Assembly (NCBI RefSeq): GCF_964340395.1
Contig: NC_135565.1
Location: forward strand, 23,182,929-23,242,928
Origin: Glandiceps talaboti
Taxonomy: Eukaryota; Hemichordata; Enteropneusta; Spengelidae
DNA: 60,000 nucleotides
Direction of reading: 5' to 3'
In this document: one piece after another, positions 1 through 21,044 of the stretch
Layout of the letters: every line of letters starts with the position of its first letter
Numbering within the stretch: position 1 is the first letter of the stretch
Notes under the pieces: model-generated
Seen by the model: only the letters and a program-made list of their open reading frames with translations
Told to the model about the DNA's origin: nothing
Database searches by the model: none
Made by a program: the position numbers and the translations under genes

Positions 1-347
1 GATATGATGTGATAGTGAGTTAAGTGCCTACTGCTAATTACATGCACATTTCAACTAGCTATCGAGGTCACAAACTTGGTTTAGGTCACTTATATAGTTC
101 CTACGAGTGTCCTACTATCGTTAACTTACAAATGTTATTGGAGTAATTTATATTTAATTCCATTGCCATATTTGTAGAACAATGAACCCATTCAAAATTA
201 CAATTGTTTTGAATTGTTTGTAAGTATTTATAAGCCATTTGAAAGTTTGTTTCTGCTCCTCTTAAAATAATAAAAGAAATTTTAGATGGAATGCCATGTT
301 CCTGATACATTTTGTGATAAAAATGCATTTTTTTTATACCTGCGCAG
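1..347. other. Probable intron of the CCP gene
   Basis: AT-rich sequence upstream of the first recognised acceptor (AG at 346-347). I see no exon, repeat or RNA gene in it. Confidence 0.4.
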
Positions 348-5504
<5,157 letters not shown>

Positions 5505-5755
5505 TAATTCGATGTTAAACCTTTATCGTGAAAATTGTGTTTTCAAGTATCTTTACTATTTTCTTTATTTGACGCATGTTTTATTTCTAGAAGACCTGAT
5601 AGATATAGCTCTATTATTAACGAAAAATCCCTACCATTTAAAATAACTTAGTAACTATTTTAGATATGTTTTATTCGGTTGTTCTACACTTACAGCAGAC
5701 AAGTTAATATGAATGAGATATTAAGACAACAATCGATTGCTGTGGAGTCGTGATG

Positions 5756-6095
5756 CATGATGGGCCAATGGTTAGAGTGGCGGGCTTGGAATCTGCAAGT
5801 TGTAGGTTTGAGCTCCGTCGATGCCGTTTCTTTCCCTATGACGTAACTCCTTATGTAAGATATGAACCACTATTGTGCCTCAGTCAACCCAGCTGTATAA
5901 TTGAGGACCTGGTTAGACAGAGATTACAATGTGAATGCTTTAATTCTATGTGCTTATAAAGTCTGCATTGGATCGAATGCTCCCCAGGGAGTTGAGGAAG
6001 TAAAGGGCCATTGTGTCGATATAGGTCCATGCCAAATGTAATAATTGTAAATCACTCTGAGCACAGAGTAGGAAAGCGCTAAATAAAAACTAATT
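5756..6095 (+). repeat. tRNA-derived SINE with LINE-like 3' tail
   Basis: Begins with a pol III promoter: A-box-like TGGGCCAATGG at 5761-5771 and B-box-like GGTTTGAGCTC at 5805-5815. A body of about 230 bases follows. It ends near 6085 in AGGAAAGCGCTAAATAAAAA, the GCGCTATATAAA-type end seen on many SINEs mobilised by L2/CR1-like LINEs, then an A/T-rich tail. I could not identify target-site duplications. Confidence 0.7.
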
Positions 6096-6345
6096 TTAAC
6101 TTCATTTTAAAACTACAATCTTTGAAATGTACGTGACTTTATATTTAGCAATTTGGTATGTGGTACTCTGAATTTAGTACCACTTTGACAGTTTATCCAA
6201 CATTGTTATATGGAATGACTTCGGATTTTGTTGTACTTTCTGACAGTTTACTCAAACTTTTAAACATTTAGCTCAATAAAGGTTGGTCATTGAATTATGT
6301 TGGCCTCCATGTTCGTTTTCAATTTATGTAGGCTGGGAGTGAAAT

Positions 6346-6703
6346 AATGACTGAATCTTTCAGACTAGTAAGTGGTTACATGAGTGAACCAATGACTGAA
6401 TCTTTCAGACTAGTAAGTGGTTACATGAGTGAACTAATGACTGAATCTTTCAGACGAGTAAGTGGTTACATGAGTGGACCAATGACTGAATCTTTCAGAC
6501 TAGTGAGTGGTTACATGAGTGAACTAATGACTGAATCTTTCAGACGAGTAAGTGGTTACATGAGTGGACCAATGATTGGATCTTTCAGACTAGTGAGTGG
6601 TTACATAAGTGGACCAATGATTGGATCTTTCAGACTAGTGAGTGGTTACATGAGTGAACTAATGACTGGATCTTTCAGACTAGTGAGTGGTTACATGAGT
6701 TGA
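6346..6703 (+). repeat. 45-bp minisatellite, eight copies
   Basis: Each unit starts ATGACTGAATCTTTCAGACT and is 45 bases long. Because 45 is a multiple of three, a frame stays open through all eight copies (15-residue repeat beginning MTESFRLVSGY). Differences between copies are mostly amino-acid-changing, so there is no sign of selection on a protein. It lies between the CCP and dispanin A genes. Confidence 0.9.
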
Positions 6704-8250
6704 CTTTTGACCGCATATTATTTTTTTGTACAACTTACCGATTTGGAATTTTACCGACACTTTTCTAGAACGTAGTTTCCAAGTTGATGATTTTTCGAGA
6801 AATGTTTGACTCCTATTTTCTGGCTGGCTGGAGACATTAGGCCCTTAAGCTCTGACTAAAAAGTAAACGTTCACCTTTCGTTTTTTAAATTTTTTGTAGC
6901 ATTTGTGCTTGTGTGATTTTGATCTACCAGGATACCTCCATGATCATACAGATCTTCCAATAGCATTAAGTTTTCCTTCAATACAGACGTTATTTGATCA
7001 CTATACGAAATTCTAAAACAGTTTCCCTAAACCTAAATAATTACTTTTGAACTTGATGATAAAAATATACAAAATAGTACACAAAGTCATATTTTGACTT
7101 CGACTAAACACCTTGGCAACTACACGACTGAAACTGACTGAAAAATAGTGTACTGAAAGACTGACTACAGGTCAGTGGCAGTTTAATATATGCCAAAAGA
7201 TAGGTTAAAGTGGCCATTAGGAGTTTTTTGATAAATAATTCAATCAAGGCTTCCTACTTGAAATATACACGTGAAACAACATCGATTTGGCAAAGTCTGT
7301 ATTTGTAACTCAAAAAAGGTATAAAAATGTGTAAAAAGTTTGTTATTGTACGTACAAAGATTTTACACATTTATTAATATTTTGCCATTTATTGAGTTAC
7401 ATACTTGGCCCGGTGTATGTTGTTAGGCCTTAAGACTTGAACTTAAACATATATAATAATGATCCGCATTAGTCAAGAATATGACTAACCTCGGGCCGCC
7501 TGGTGAGTGGCAGTGCGGCGTACTTGTACTATTAGTTTTACTGTTCGCAATGTTCTCTGTGGCAGTATTACCACGTCACGTGTTTAAAGGGTGAAAGTGC
7601 AACAGAGAACACACTAAGCTTGAGTGCAAATATCCCCGCATACCCACACTGGCACTTAACGTGGGGTTACCATGTGCACTCCATGGACTGATCACGAGCG
7701 CTCATTTGCATGTATTACGTGTATGCAAGAATATCTTTGATATTGTACAGCTGATCATATACCACTGGTATATACGCTGCCACCGATATGCATTAATCAC
7801 TAGTACACATGTAACAATGTTGACTCCGGACATATCTTCTAAACTTATGTGATCAGAAATAGCTGCTAAGATCAGAGTAAAGGTAATAAACATACGATAG
7901 AAATGCACATAAATTTTGTGTCGATGTACGTAAATTTTAAGGAGGGTGGAAAACAAGGTCTAGATGACCTTGGATGATGATGATGGTGGTGGTGGTGGTG
8001 GTGGTGGTGGTGGTGGTGGTGGTGGTGACAACGATTTGGTGGTGATTGTTGTTATGGTGGTTTATTCGTGTACCATAATATACTCCTGTGTATTGTTAAG
8101 AACAGCATTTCAATTGAATTCTTCCACGCCCACTAGTACTACAGTCTGTAAATGACGTGTATATCTAAATTTAGATACCTCTTGTATTCCCTTTGTTCTC
8201 TGACCAATGAGTTCTACCTGTACTCTTTACATATGGTCACCTTTAAACAT
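6704..8250. other. Intergenic stretch without recognised gene
   Basis: About 1.5 kb between the 45-bp minisatellite and the dispanin A upstream block. Apart from a (GGT)n tract at 7985-8028 I see no exon, mobile element or RNA gene. Confidence 0.5.
7985..8028. repeat. (GGT)n microsatellite
   Basis: About 15 GGT units flanked by GATGAT. Confidence 0.95.
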
Positions 8251-8253
8251 GTA

Positions 8254-8330
8254 TGAAAGAAATCAAAGAATTAGTCACATGACTAGCGTTCCTTATATGG
8301 CCTTGTAACGTCATTATATTGTTGTAAATA
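8254..8330 (+). promoter_or_regulatory. Upstream block of dispanin A (E-box, CArG box, ACGTCA)
   Basis: Contains a GAAAGAAATCAAAGAA stretch, a CACATG E-box, a perfect CArG box CCTTATATGG at 8291-8300 (the binding consensus of SRF) and ACGTCA at 8308-8313 (CRE half-site type), then TATATTGTT. The same elements occur in the same order upstream of dispanin B, with exactly 7 bases between CArG and ACGTCA in both. Factor binding is inferred from the motifs only. Confidence 0.65.
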
Positions 8331-8437
8331 TTTGGCCCCACTTGGTACCCGGGCCGCCACACAGACGACGTCTTCGACTTCAAGACAGTCGATTCACTTT
8401 TGAAACCTCCAAGAGAAATCAACGTAAACTTGACGAG

Positions 8438-11038
8438 ATGACGGGTAGAACTGGGACAGGTAAGTAACACTTTCTTGGGAAATACTCAATAATGATGGCT
8501 ATGGGGAATATGTTTATAGCAAGACGAAATATTAGGCTGTTTTTAGAGTTGTGCGGTGAAAAGCGTGTTGTCATACGCAGTTCTTATTTATAAGACATTC
8601 AAGCAACACTCGCGGTAACTGGGTCTCACAACGTCCGTCAAAATACACGACTAGACACGACGTTGGACATGAACAAAACGTCTAGTCAATGGTACATGTA
8701 CATGTATTCATCGTCTCAGTTAGTAACTTAGTTTTAACTTTCGAACTTCGCTCATTTCTAACGTTAACATTGCTCTATTACACTCCTACTTACTGCTGGG
8801 ATTGGTGTATACAAATGTATATCTCTATCTAGATTCAATTATGTATGACCTGTGTTGTCATCCACTGAGTGTACATATGAAATCATTGTTTAATGTTCAT
8901 CTTTAAAACATTGGTGGTTAGACATTATTTAAAGACCACTGCACATTTCTGAAACTAATATATCAATATTTATGTACAAGTAATAATAAATCAGATGTAA
9001 TGCTTATTATAGTGCTTGTTACAATGTACAAAATGGAATGGTAATTGGCTTCTAAGTATATCATATCTATGGGAATAGAACACATATTGTACACCATTAA
9101 ATTCTGCAAACTCATGCACGAGACGTTGGCAAATTTATATGCAAATAAACTAAGTAAATAGGGTCATCCTGGAGGTCAAATCAGGACAATAAATCCATGA
9201 CGTCAGTAGAACCTGGCACCAGGCACTGACTGTTTTCTCAACAATACCTCTTGCACGACATCTATTCAACCACACCGAATACTTTCTGTATTGTGTCTGG
9301 CAGACAGGTGAAAACTACTAAGGGTTTTTATACGTAGCACTCACGAACACATTCATTTGAATCGAGCTGATCCCTATTTTTTTTCTTAAAGATACAAGAA
9401 AGCCTTGGAATAAATCAAAATGTCCCTTCTAAAGCTTCTTATACTTAGCCATTGTTACAAACTGGGCTGCAGAGTATTAAATGGCTACTTGATATGGGTA
9501 TTAAATGACTACTTGAAATATGCTATTTAACTACAGGTCCACTCACAACCTAGACATGCACCACTTCCTTGGGAGACTTTTAAGACTCATATTTTCCGAA
9601 TGTTTTGAGTTTGTTATTCACTTAAAGAATTTCTAAAACTTTCTTTATTTTTCATATTTACTGGGTCTCTACACAAAATAAAGTTGTCTATAAATACCAT
9701 TTTATACCATTTTATACGATCAATACGTTAACCAATTATGCAATCCAAATACAGCATTACAAATATGTTATCTTGTACAAAAACTCGCATCTCAATGAAA
9801 TTTAGATGTAACTCCGTTGGAGAAAACATATCCATCCATCTTTAAATGGTCTATTGGCCATAGCACCACGACCACACCCAGAGAAATTGACGTAAATGAT
9901 GAAAAACTACGTCAATAAATTGGCTTATTGATAATATTGTATTTAAGTACCATAATTTCTAACATGGTTGACATTGTTTTCCAAATTTCACCATCAAATA
10001 CACAGAACATGTATCTAATTTCACTTAATATTAATCCTACACTGTGATTTTTATTACTGCGAGGACTTGACACTTTGAAGGGTGTATTCCCGAAAACACC
10101 AGTTGTTTCAATTTTATGACATTGAGGAAATTTTACCAGGATCAATATTTTATGATTCGTTTCATTTTTCATATTCTTCGCAAATATTAAAAAATCTTTA
10201 ATATATATATATCTTTCAGAGAACAAAGTTTCGCCCGAAAAGAAGCCAGAAAAGGATGGACTACCACCCCCGTATGTTGTGAATGATACAATGGTAAGTT
10301 CATATATGTAAGACGTTATTAACTTGGCTAAGCAAATGACTGAATGCTTTAATAACTAAATGTGTAGCACTTCTGTTGACAATCATGTTTATTCGATTAA
10401 ATGTTATACAGATATCAAATACCTTAATCACCCTGTGATCAAAAGGACAAATCAACAACCAAACTTTTCCAATACAAAATAAAATGTACAAACACGGTTA
10501 CTTTAGGGGTACGGTGGACAAGGAGAATTCTTTCCGGAAATGAGAATGCTTGCTACAGAACATAGATGTTTTGAAACCAATTATGTTATTATTTAGAAGT
10601 AATGTCAAATGAACAAAATGCATTTGAGCTATACAAACCAGTATGTAGACCTCAGTTTGTAACACATATGAACTTAAAGCTCAGCTGTCAGTGGGAAGCG
10701 ACTCAACATACAAACCAGTATGTAGACCTCAGTTTGTAACACATATGAACTTAAAGCTCAGCTGTCAGTGGGAAGCGACTCAACATACTAGTGTACTTTT
10801 TATCATAAAAGTTGAAAAGTCTCCTTAATCTATGACAAATTTATCAGTTTAACTTTTTTTGACAACAGGTGTCTATGCCCCCTGCCATCGTTGGTCCACG
10901 ATCTATTGTGAGTCCACGTGATGTACCTCGGGATTACTTGGGATTCTCTCTCTTTACCGCCATCTTCTGTTTCTGGCCAGTTGGATTGGTAGCTGTCATC
11001 AAGTCACGTAATGTAAGTGTTACAACCTTTATTATTTG

Positions 11039-11091
<53 letters not shown>

Positions 11092-11470
11092 CGTCGTGAA
11101 TCATCCCATGTTGTCATGGTTCCCGTGCAAGATAAAAGGAAAACAGGGTCCCTTGTAGTCTTCAAACAATTTATTTGTCATATTTGAGGGTAATCTCAAT
11201 CTGATTAAAATCCGATGTAGATGTCGGCTAATCGTTCATTGCTATTTTACCTTCGTTATTTTGCCTGAATTGAACTTCTTGGTACATGTTTACATTTTTT
11301 AGCCGGATTTTAATCAGATTGGGGTAATCTTAAACACGTGCGAAATTACTGGACTATAAGCTTACGGCTAATATGAATCTGAGCATAAATTGATCGCCAA
11401 AACTTTGCTTCAGGGTAACCATGGTGATAATGACTATATATAAGTAACAAACAAGCACTGTTACAGTTCG

Positions 11471-11502
<32 letters not shown>

Positions 11503-11868
11503 TGTATGTATGTATGTACTTACTGGTGGTGGTGGTTGTTGTTGTTGTTGTTGTTGCTGTTGTTGTTGTTGTTGTTGTTGTTGCTGCTGTTGCTTTTTTG
11601 TTATTTTTCCTAATGCATGTTTTGTGATCTATTTTAGGTACACCGTGATGTATGGAGAGGTGACATGTCTGCCTCACACCACTCTTCATTGTGGGCCAAA
11701 CGTCTGTCCATCATAAGTCTGGTTCTTGGTCTCATCTGCTGGGGACTAATCATTGCCTGGAAGCTGCGATGGTTATGGTGTGATAAGAGTTTTGGAGGTG
11801 ATCACCGTGAGGGACATCATCATGGACGTCATCATGATGATGATGATGATGATGACGACTGGCACTAA
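8438..11868 (+). CDS. Dispanin A, CD225-family two-pass membrane protein (156 aa)
   Basis: Four exons: 8438-8459, 10220-10293, 10869-11012 and 11638-11868; all sites are AG/GT and phases agree. The start is the ATG at 8438, in a 22-nt first coding exon. The CD225 domain spans roughly residues 50-122: membrane segment at about 56-76, a loop with SRNV and WRGD (about 78-89), and a second segment at about 103-121. The intron cuts the loop after SRN. The N-terminal region is Lys/Glu/Pro-rich and carries a PPPY motif (about residues 47-50 of the pre-domain counting from exon 2: GLPPPYVV), a candidate NEDD4-type WW-domain ligand. The tail is His-, then Asp-rich, encoded by CAT/GAT repeats. The family includes vertebrate IFITM and PRRT proteins, which sit in plasma or endosomal membranes; the exact role here is unknown. 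A paralogue follows directly. Confidence 0.9.
10631..10784. repeat. 77-bp perfect tandem duplication
   Basis: 10631-10707 is repeated without a visible difference at 10708-10784, in the intron just before exon 3 of dispanin A. The identity implies a very recent duplication. Confidence 0.97.
11036..11090. repeat. (GTT)n microsatellite
   Basis: About 18 GTT units beginning 23 bases after the exon 3 donor of dispanin A. Confidence 0.95.
11473..11592. repeat. (GTAT)n and (GTT/GCT)n microsatellites
   Basis: About 11 GTAT units (11473-11519) followed by GGT and GTT/GCT triplets to 11592, about 45 bases before the last exon of dispanin A. Confidence 0.95.
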
Positions 11869-12244
11869 ACACGGACCGGCGCGACTCCCGCACGTGCGGT
11901 GGCATTCGCAATACCGTTGTCCAATGAAACCCTAGCAAATCACTTATAAATTCATTCACACTTTGCTTTGTGTTCATTTTTGTAATCGGTTCACATTATA
12001 TACAACACTTACTAGTTTTTACTTTTCAGTTCACCTCAATAATCATTATACTATATTTACAATCAAAAATGATTATACATTTACAAGGAACAAACTGATG
12101 AGTTTTTGGAGTTTATGTTTTGTTGTTCAAGAAACGAAAAGTACGTGAACAAATTAGACTCTTTTCTTTGGTTATACACTTTGTTTTCATTGTATAAGTG
12201 TGTGACTACATCTATTGTATAAGTGTGTGACTACATCTATTGCA

Positions 12245-12254
12245 AATAAATAAA
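12245..12254 (+). terminator. Poly(A) signals of dispanin A
   Basis: Two overlapping AATAAA hexamers about 380 bases after the dispanin A stop codon; the first canonical signal I see downstream. Confidence 0.55.
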
Positions 12255-12535
12255 ATGTTTTCTAAATCAAAAGTCTTGTATATTATTGTCAGAGTCGTAA
12301 ATACAGGCTCTGTTTACAGTTTTAAACACCTCAACAAACTTGGCAATTCGAATGAGTCTTTCGGTATAAATTATAGCATTTTAGCATTTAGCAGACAGAC
12401 AGACAGACAGACGGGCAGACAGAGGGAGATACACTTTCCCTGTATGGTTATAAAATTGATGTAAAGTCAGTCAATTGGATACATGACTTGATTTATCTCT
12501 TCCGAAGTCTAAATTTCCTTGAATAATGATTGATT

Positions 12536-12748
<213 letters not shown>

Positions 12749-13134
12749 TAATGAATATATGTAGTGTGTATATGGACGCAAAATGAATAACATTGAATAT
12801 CCAGACTTACACCATGCATTATTAAATAGACGTGGATTAGTTCCTGATATGGTTCAGTGCTAATGAACAAAGACTCCATCTGTTCAATTAAAGGAAGCAG
12901 AAGATGGTAAATTACTCTGGAAGCCAATCAATAAATTTATGACCTCATTTACTAGCTGTTGCACTGTCAAAGTCTGCATTTTTTCAATCGACACAGCACC
13001 CCTTTCCCGACGAGTATGACATAATCGGTCTAATTTTAGGGACGTCTTTCATTCAATTCGTCACGTGACAAGTAATGTATTAAATTTGACAGATAATCAC
13101 CAATACGTCTATAATATTATATTGTACATATTGT
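12749..13134. other. Intergenic stretch before dispanin B
   Basis: About 390 bases of unique-looking sequence. No exon, RNA gene or repeat recognised. Confidence 0.4.
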
Positions 13135-13137
13135 AGA

Positions 13138-13220
13138 CATGAAAGAAAACAAAGAACCGATCACGTGACTGGCCCGCTCTCCTTATATGGCCTAAATACG
13201 TCACTATATTGTTATGAATA
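13138..13220 (+). promoter_or_regulatory. Upstream block of dispanin B (E-box, CArG box, ACGTCA)
   Basis: Contains GAAAGAAAACAAAGAA, a TCACGTGACT palindromic E-box near 13161, a CArG box CCTTATATGG at 13181-13190 and ACGTCA at 13198-13203, followed by TATATTGTT. Order and CArG-to-ACGTCA spacing match the block upstream of dispanin A. TCACGTGA also resembles the lysosomal CLEAR site (GTCACGTGAC); this is inference from the motif. Confidence 0.65.
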
Positions 13221-13340
13221 AATTAGCTTGACTTTGTACTGAAACCGTGCGTCAGCTACGATTAACGACTGTTCCAACAATAAGAAAGTGTGTTTTTACA
13301 AAAGACGTCTTCGTTTTCGTTTGGAAGCTAACGTGACAAA

Positions 13341-17214
<3,874 letters not shown>

Positions 17215-17349
17215 TTAGCGAAAATTGTCATTATGCATTCTAGTTACTATCAGCTGATAGAAACATCATGAATGCACTCGTATTATACCAGTGTAATTCA
17301 GCATTCCGACGCATGTGCAATTTACAATGTACTGTTATATTGATGTATA

Positions 17350-18085
17350 TTATTTCTATACTATTATATTATTTCTACACTATTATATTATTTCTACACT
17401 ATTATATTATTTCTACACTATTTCTACACTATTATAATATTTATATGCTATTATATCCTATGATATCTTCATCTTATGTGACATACACTAGCAGTAGCCA
17501 TCGTTAGTAGAGATGATGTTGTTGTTTGAATACCAAGTTACATAATTATATATAATTTACACATATATGTTCTGAGTTCTGATACTATTTACGAACTGGA
17601 AGAGGGTGGGCAGGGGGTTTTGGTGTGCAGTACAGTTTATCAATAAAAAGTGTAACTTACGATTTATGAAAACATTAATCCTCCATTTACATTTATGTAA
17701 AAAATAGCTTGTTTTTCAAACCATTTACAATGTTTCAAACAATTCATTACATAGTGTCAAATCAATTTGTCATTTTCCAAACAGTTACCTAGCCTAGTAC
17801 TGATGACATCATTATAGATACAATAGTACAATATATTTGGACATTGATCAAATTTACATGTCGATAGGCAATTAATTATAGAAATTACACCATTGTGATC
17901 AGCAGGATAACAGCACCTTAAAAACATGGGTAAGTTAAGGGGACCATTTTTTGTAAAACATAGTAATTAAGCTGTAGATATCATAGGATATAATAGTATA
18001 TAAATATTATAATAGTGTAGAAATAGTGTAGAAATAATATAATAGTGTAGAAATAATATAATAGTGTAGAAATAATATAAAATAT
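17350..18085. repeat. Large inverted repeat (arms of about 115 bp, about 500-bp loop)
   Basis: The left arm (about 17350-17467) carries several TATTATTTCTACACTATTA units and ends CCTATGATATCT. The right arm (about 17972-18085) is its near-perfect reverse complement, starting AGATATCATAGG. The loop shows no open frame. It resembles a foldback or MITE-type element; transcribed, it would form a long hairpin. Confidence 0.85.
17642..17647 (+). terminator. Possible poly(A) signal of dispanin B
   Basis: AATAAA about 430 bases after the dispanin B stop. It falls inside the loop of the inverted repeat, so its use is uncertain. Confidence 0.35.
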
Positions 18086-18333
18086 TTACTACAGACGTAT
18101 ATCACAACTTTTTATCAGTTTGCAATACTGTTTAATTTGTAATATTTGTGTAACGTAGCATGTCTTTATGATTACACGTCTTGTTTAATTCCTATATGAT
18201 GTAAATAGTTGATACATTCAATTAAAAAGGTAACACTACAACAGTTACGCTATTCCAGCAGCTCAAAGCTTCGATTGAGTACATTTCGTGTTTTCGCCTT
18301 TCTTCCTATTATCTCAGTAGTGAACCCACCAAA

Positions 18334-18420
18334 AGAGTTGTCGGTGGCCGAATAGTTAAACAAGTTGCCTCTTACCACTGCGGTCGGGATTCGATATCTA
18401 AGGGGTTGATTAAAATTACC
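18334..18420 (+). repeat. Degraded tRNA-headed SINE fragment
   Basis: A-box-like TGGCCGAATAGTTAAAC followed by B-box-like GGTCGGGATTCGATA about 35 bases later, an arrangement typical of tRNA-derived SINE heads. It is too divergent for a functional tRNA, and I see no 3' tail before the microsatellite at 18474. Confidence 0.45.
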
Positions 18421-18473
18421 ACGCTGTAAGTAAGAAGAGTGTCATTCAGTTTGACTCTACTGAACAGCGCATG

Positions 18474-18524
18474 TATACATACATACATACATACATACAT
18501 GCATGCATGCATGCATGCATGCAT

Positions 18525-18567
<43 letters not shown>

Positions 18568-18574
18568 CACACAC

Positions 18575-18605
<31 letters not shown>

Positions 18606-18624
18606 CATACATACATACATACAT

Positions 18625-18703
<79 letters not shown>

Positions 18704-18704
18704 G
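18474..18704. repeat. Compound microsatellite ATAC/ATGC/ACGC/AC/ATAC/AGAC
   Basis: Six successive tetra- or dinucleotide blocks that differ by single substitutions. All frames are open on both strands because of the repeat; none is a gene. Confidence 0.97.
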
Positions 18705-20534
18705 TGAGGTGTATTGTGATGAAGTGCGAGGGTAATTGGAAAGGAGAGATGACATTAACTTGTTTCATTATTCATCGTCACTGCAAACCCATGGAGAGAC
18801 GTTTATTCTAGCTACTTGAATAAGTTGGGACAACGTCTTTTCTTCTGTCATTTTTATTCAGTTAACAATAGAAAACACAGTGTACAAAGACATAACACCA
18901 GTATGGTCAACGTTGCCTTGACAACACATAGTAAATAACAAATAAATAAAGCATGTGTTTATTTAGGTCAATCAACGCGCTCTGTCATGTGACGTGAATA
19001 TTAAATTTTTCTAATTACTTTGCCCAGTGTATTCAATACTATAAAGCGTTGTATCTAATAGTGCATGTCGAACACCGTAACCTACAATATTGCATCAATT
19101 CCACATTTACAAAGTCGTTACATGTATTAAAGTTGAATACATTTAAACTACGTAAGGACGTACTGTTAAGTCTCAAATGAGGGTATACATTTTCAGTGAC
19201 TACGGTACATAGGATGACTCCAGCAAATATTTGATGTCTAGATGACACTAAGCAGCTTAAGAAGAATTCTTAACGTAAAAGGGGTCGGCTCACTCACCCC
19301 TCACACTCTAAATGTCCCCCTCCCCTCAATATCACTATATTATGACCCCAAGCTGAGTCTAAAATGGGAGGTGTAATTTCTGCTTATAATCGGTCTCAAA
19401 TGGGGTCTGGGGTTATTATTGAGGATCAGTGAGAACCTCACCCCCCCCCCCACCCTCCCTCTCCAAAACGAAGAGAAAGTGGTAAGTACACCCAATCCCT
19501 GTGTAGTGTATTGATTCAGACGACGAACAGACATTGGGTATATAGATAATTTTCCAACATTTGAATTTCAAGTGAATGTTGCAACACACATGAAACAGTC
19601 AAGATAATCGTCACTGGCGTCTCACAATGTTTGTAGCCGTGATCATTCTACTAAAGGTTGTTTATTTGTGCACTACGTTGCACTGGTTCTGATGGGTGTT
19701 ACGCTATAGTTGACACTATGTATAGCCCAGTGTTGCACTGGTTCTGAGTGATAGGTGTAACTCTATATCTACGTAAAGCACAGTGTTGACACTGTGTTAG
19801 GTTAACAACTTTCTTTGACATTTTGCCAACCCAACTAAGGGAGTGATCAGTTTCTACGACGGGAGTGGGCCGTTTGCTATTTCGTTGTTCTGAAATAGAC
19901 TGATCCCACTCTCTGTGAGGTGAGCCCTTCTCGAAACAAACTAACCCCTTCAACATATTTCAATGTCGAAAATAAGACAACCCCCTCCCCTTGATCCGCT
20001 TTGTACAGGTGAAGACCCCCTTCTTTGACCAATAAATTAAGGTAAACCCCTCCCTCTGAATGGTATTTGAATTACTGTAACAGAAACCTAACACAGTCTA
20101 GTCCCTATACGGTATCGTTAAGATTTACACCTCATGGTAGACCACGCTAGCATCCAGACTATAGAAGTTGTGGCGAGAGAGCGCTTAAAAATAGGAGATT
20201 AAAACATCATTGGATGCATAATGTGGCTGCCTTTATACTTAATTCTATGTATCCCATGACCCGATCGACCCTTTATATATATTCCGTCATTCTCTCAAAT
20301 TGTTTTTAAAATAGACGCCCTTTACGGCAGGATTAAAAATAATCACAACGTCACAGATAGTCAGATACAACCCAGCCCCACGACCGTAGATCTGAGTGAA
20401 ATAGCTGGTGGGTGGATGGAGGGGTCGGGTGGCGGGCGGGCGAGCGAGTGAAGTCAGGAGGGAGGGTGGGACGGAGTGGGAAGAGAGAGAATGAGTCTCG
20501 AAGAGTTACATCAACACATATTCAAGGACTGAGT
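18705..20534. other. Intergenic stretch with decayed repeats
   Basis: No gene recognised. Near 19672-19790 a segment containing TTGCACTGGTTCTGA occurs twice in diverged form. C-rich runs near 19440 and 19980 resemble other repeat fragments in the window. Confidence 0.4.
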
Positions 20535-20797
20535 CAATGAATGAATGAATGAATGAATGAATGAATGAATGAATGAATGAATGAATGAATGAATGAATGA
20601 ATGAATGAATGAATGCAAATATATATGAATGAACGAATAAATGAATGAACAAATGAATGAATGAATGAATGAGAAAGTGAGTGAGTGAGTGAGTGAGTGA
20701 GTGAGTGAGTGAGTGAGTGAGTGAGTGAGTGAGTGAGTGAGTGAGTGAGTGAGTGAGTGAGTGAGTGAGTGAGTGAGTGAGTGAGTGAGTGAGTGAA
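20535..20797. repeat. (GAAT)n-(GAGT)n microsatellite
   Basis: About 25 GAAT units with interruptions, then about 30 GAGT units. Confidence 0.96.
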
Positions 20798-21044
20798 TTA
20801 TAACTACATTGTATAAATTTGTTTTTTAATATAAACATCATCGCTAAGATTATATCTGGATTTGAATGATACACTTGTATACATAGTTGTACCGATGTGA
20901 GAGATACAATACTGTTTTGTCATCTACTATCAGTTCACCCATAGACCCTCCACCACTTGGTGTAGAGACTATGGTTCACCACACTATCGTAAAAGTTCAA
21001 GGTTCAAAGATCATGTGATCCAAATACACTGCATAGCTGTCATC

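Noticed and set aside
5756-5830. Possible tRNA gene
   Set aside because: A and B boxes are present but no cloverleaf with proper stems; a longer SINE body and tail follow.
18474-18704. Long open frames on both strands
   Set aside because: They are translations of tetranucleotide repeats with no codon bias or domain; the same holds for frames at 1398-1554, 20535-20797, 24981-25183, 37365-37609, 40895-41109, 42438-43157, 52903-53217, 54206-54498, 56079-56284 and 59461-59571.
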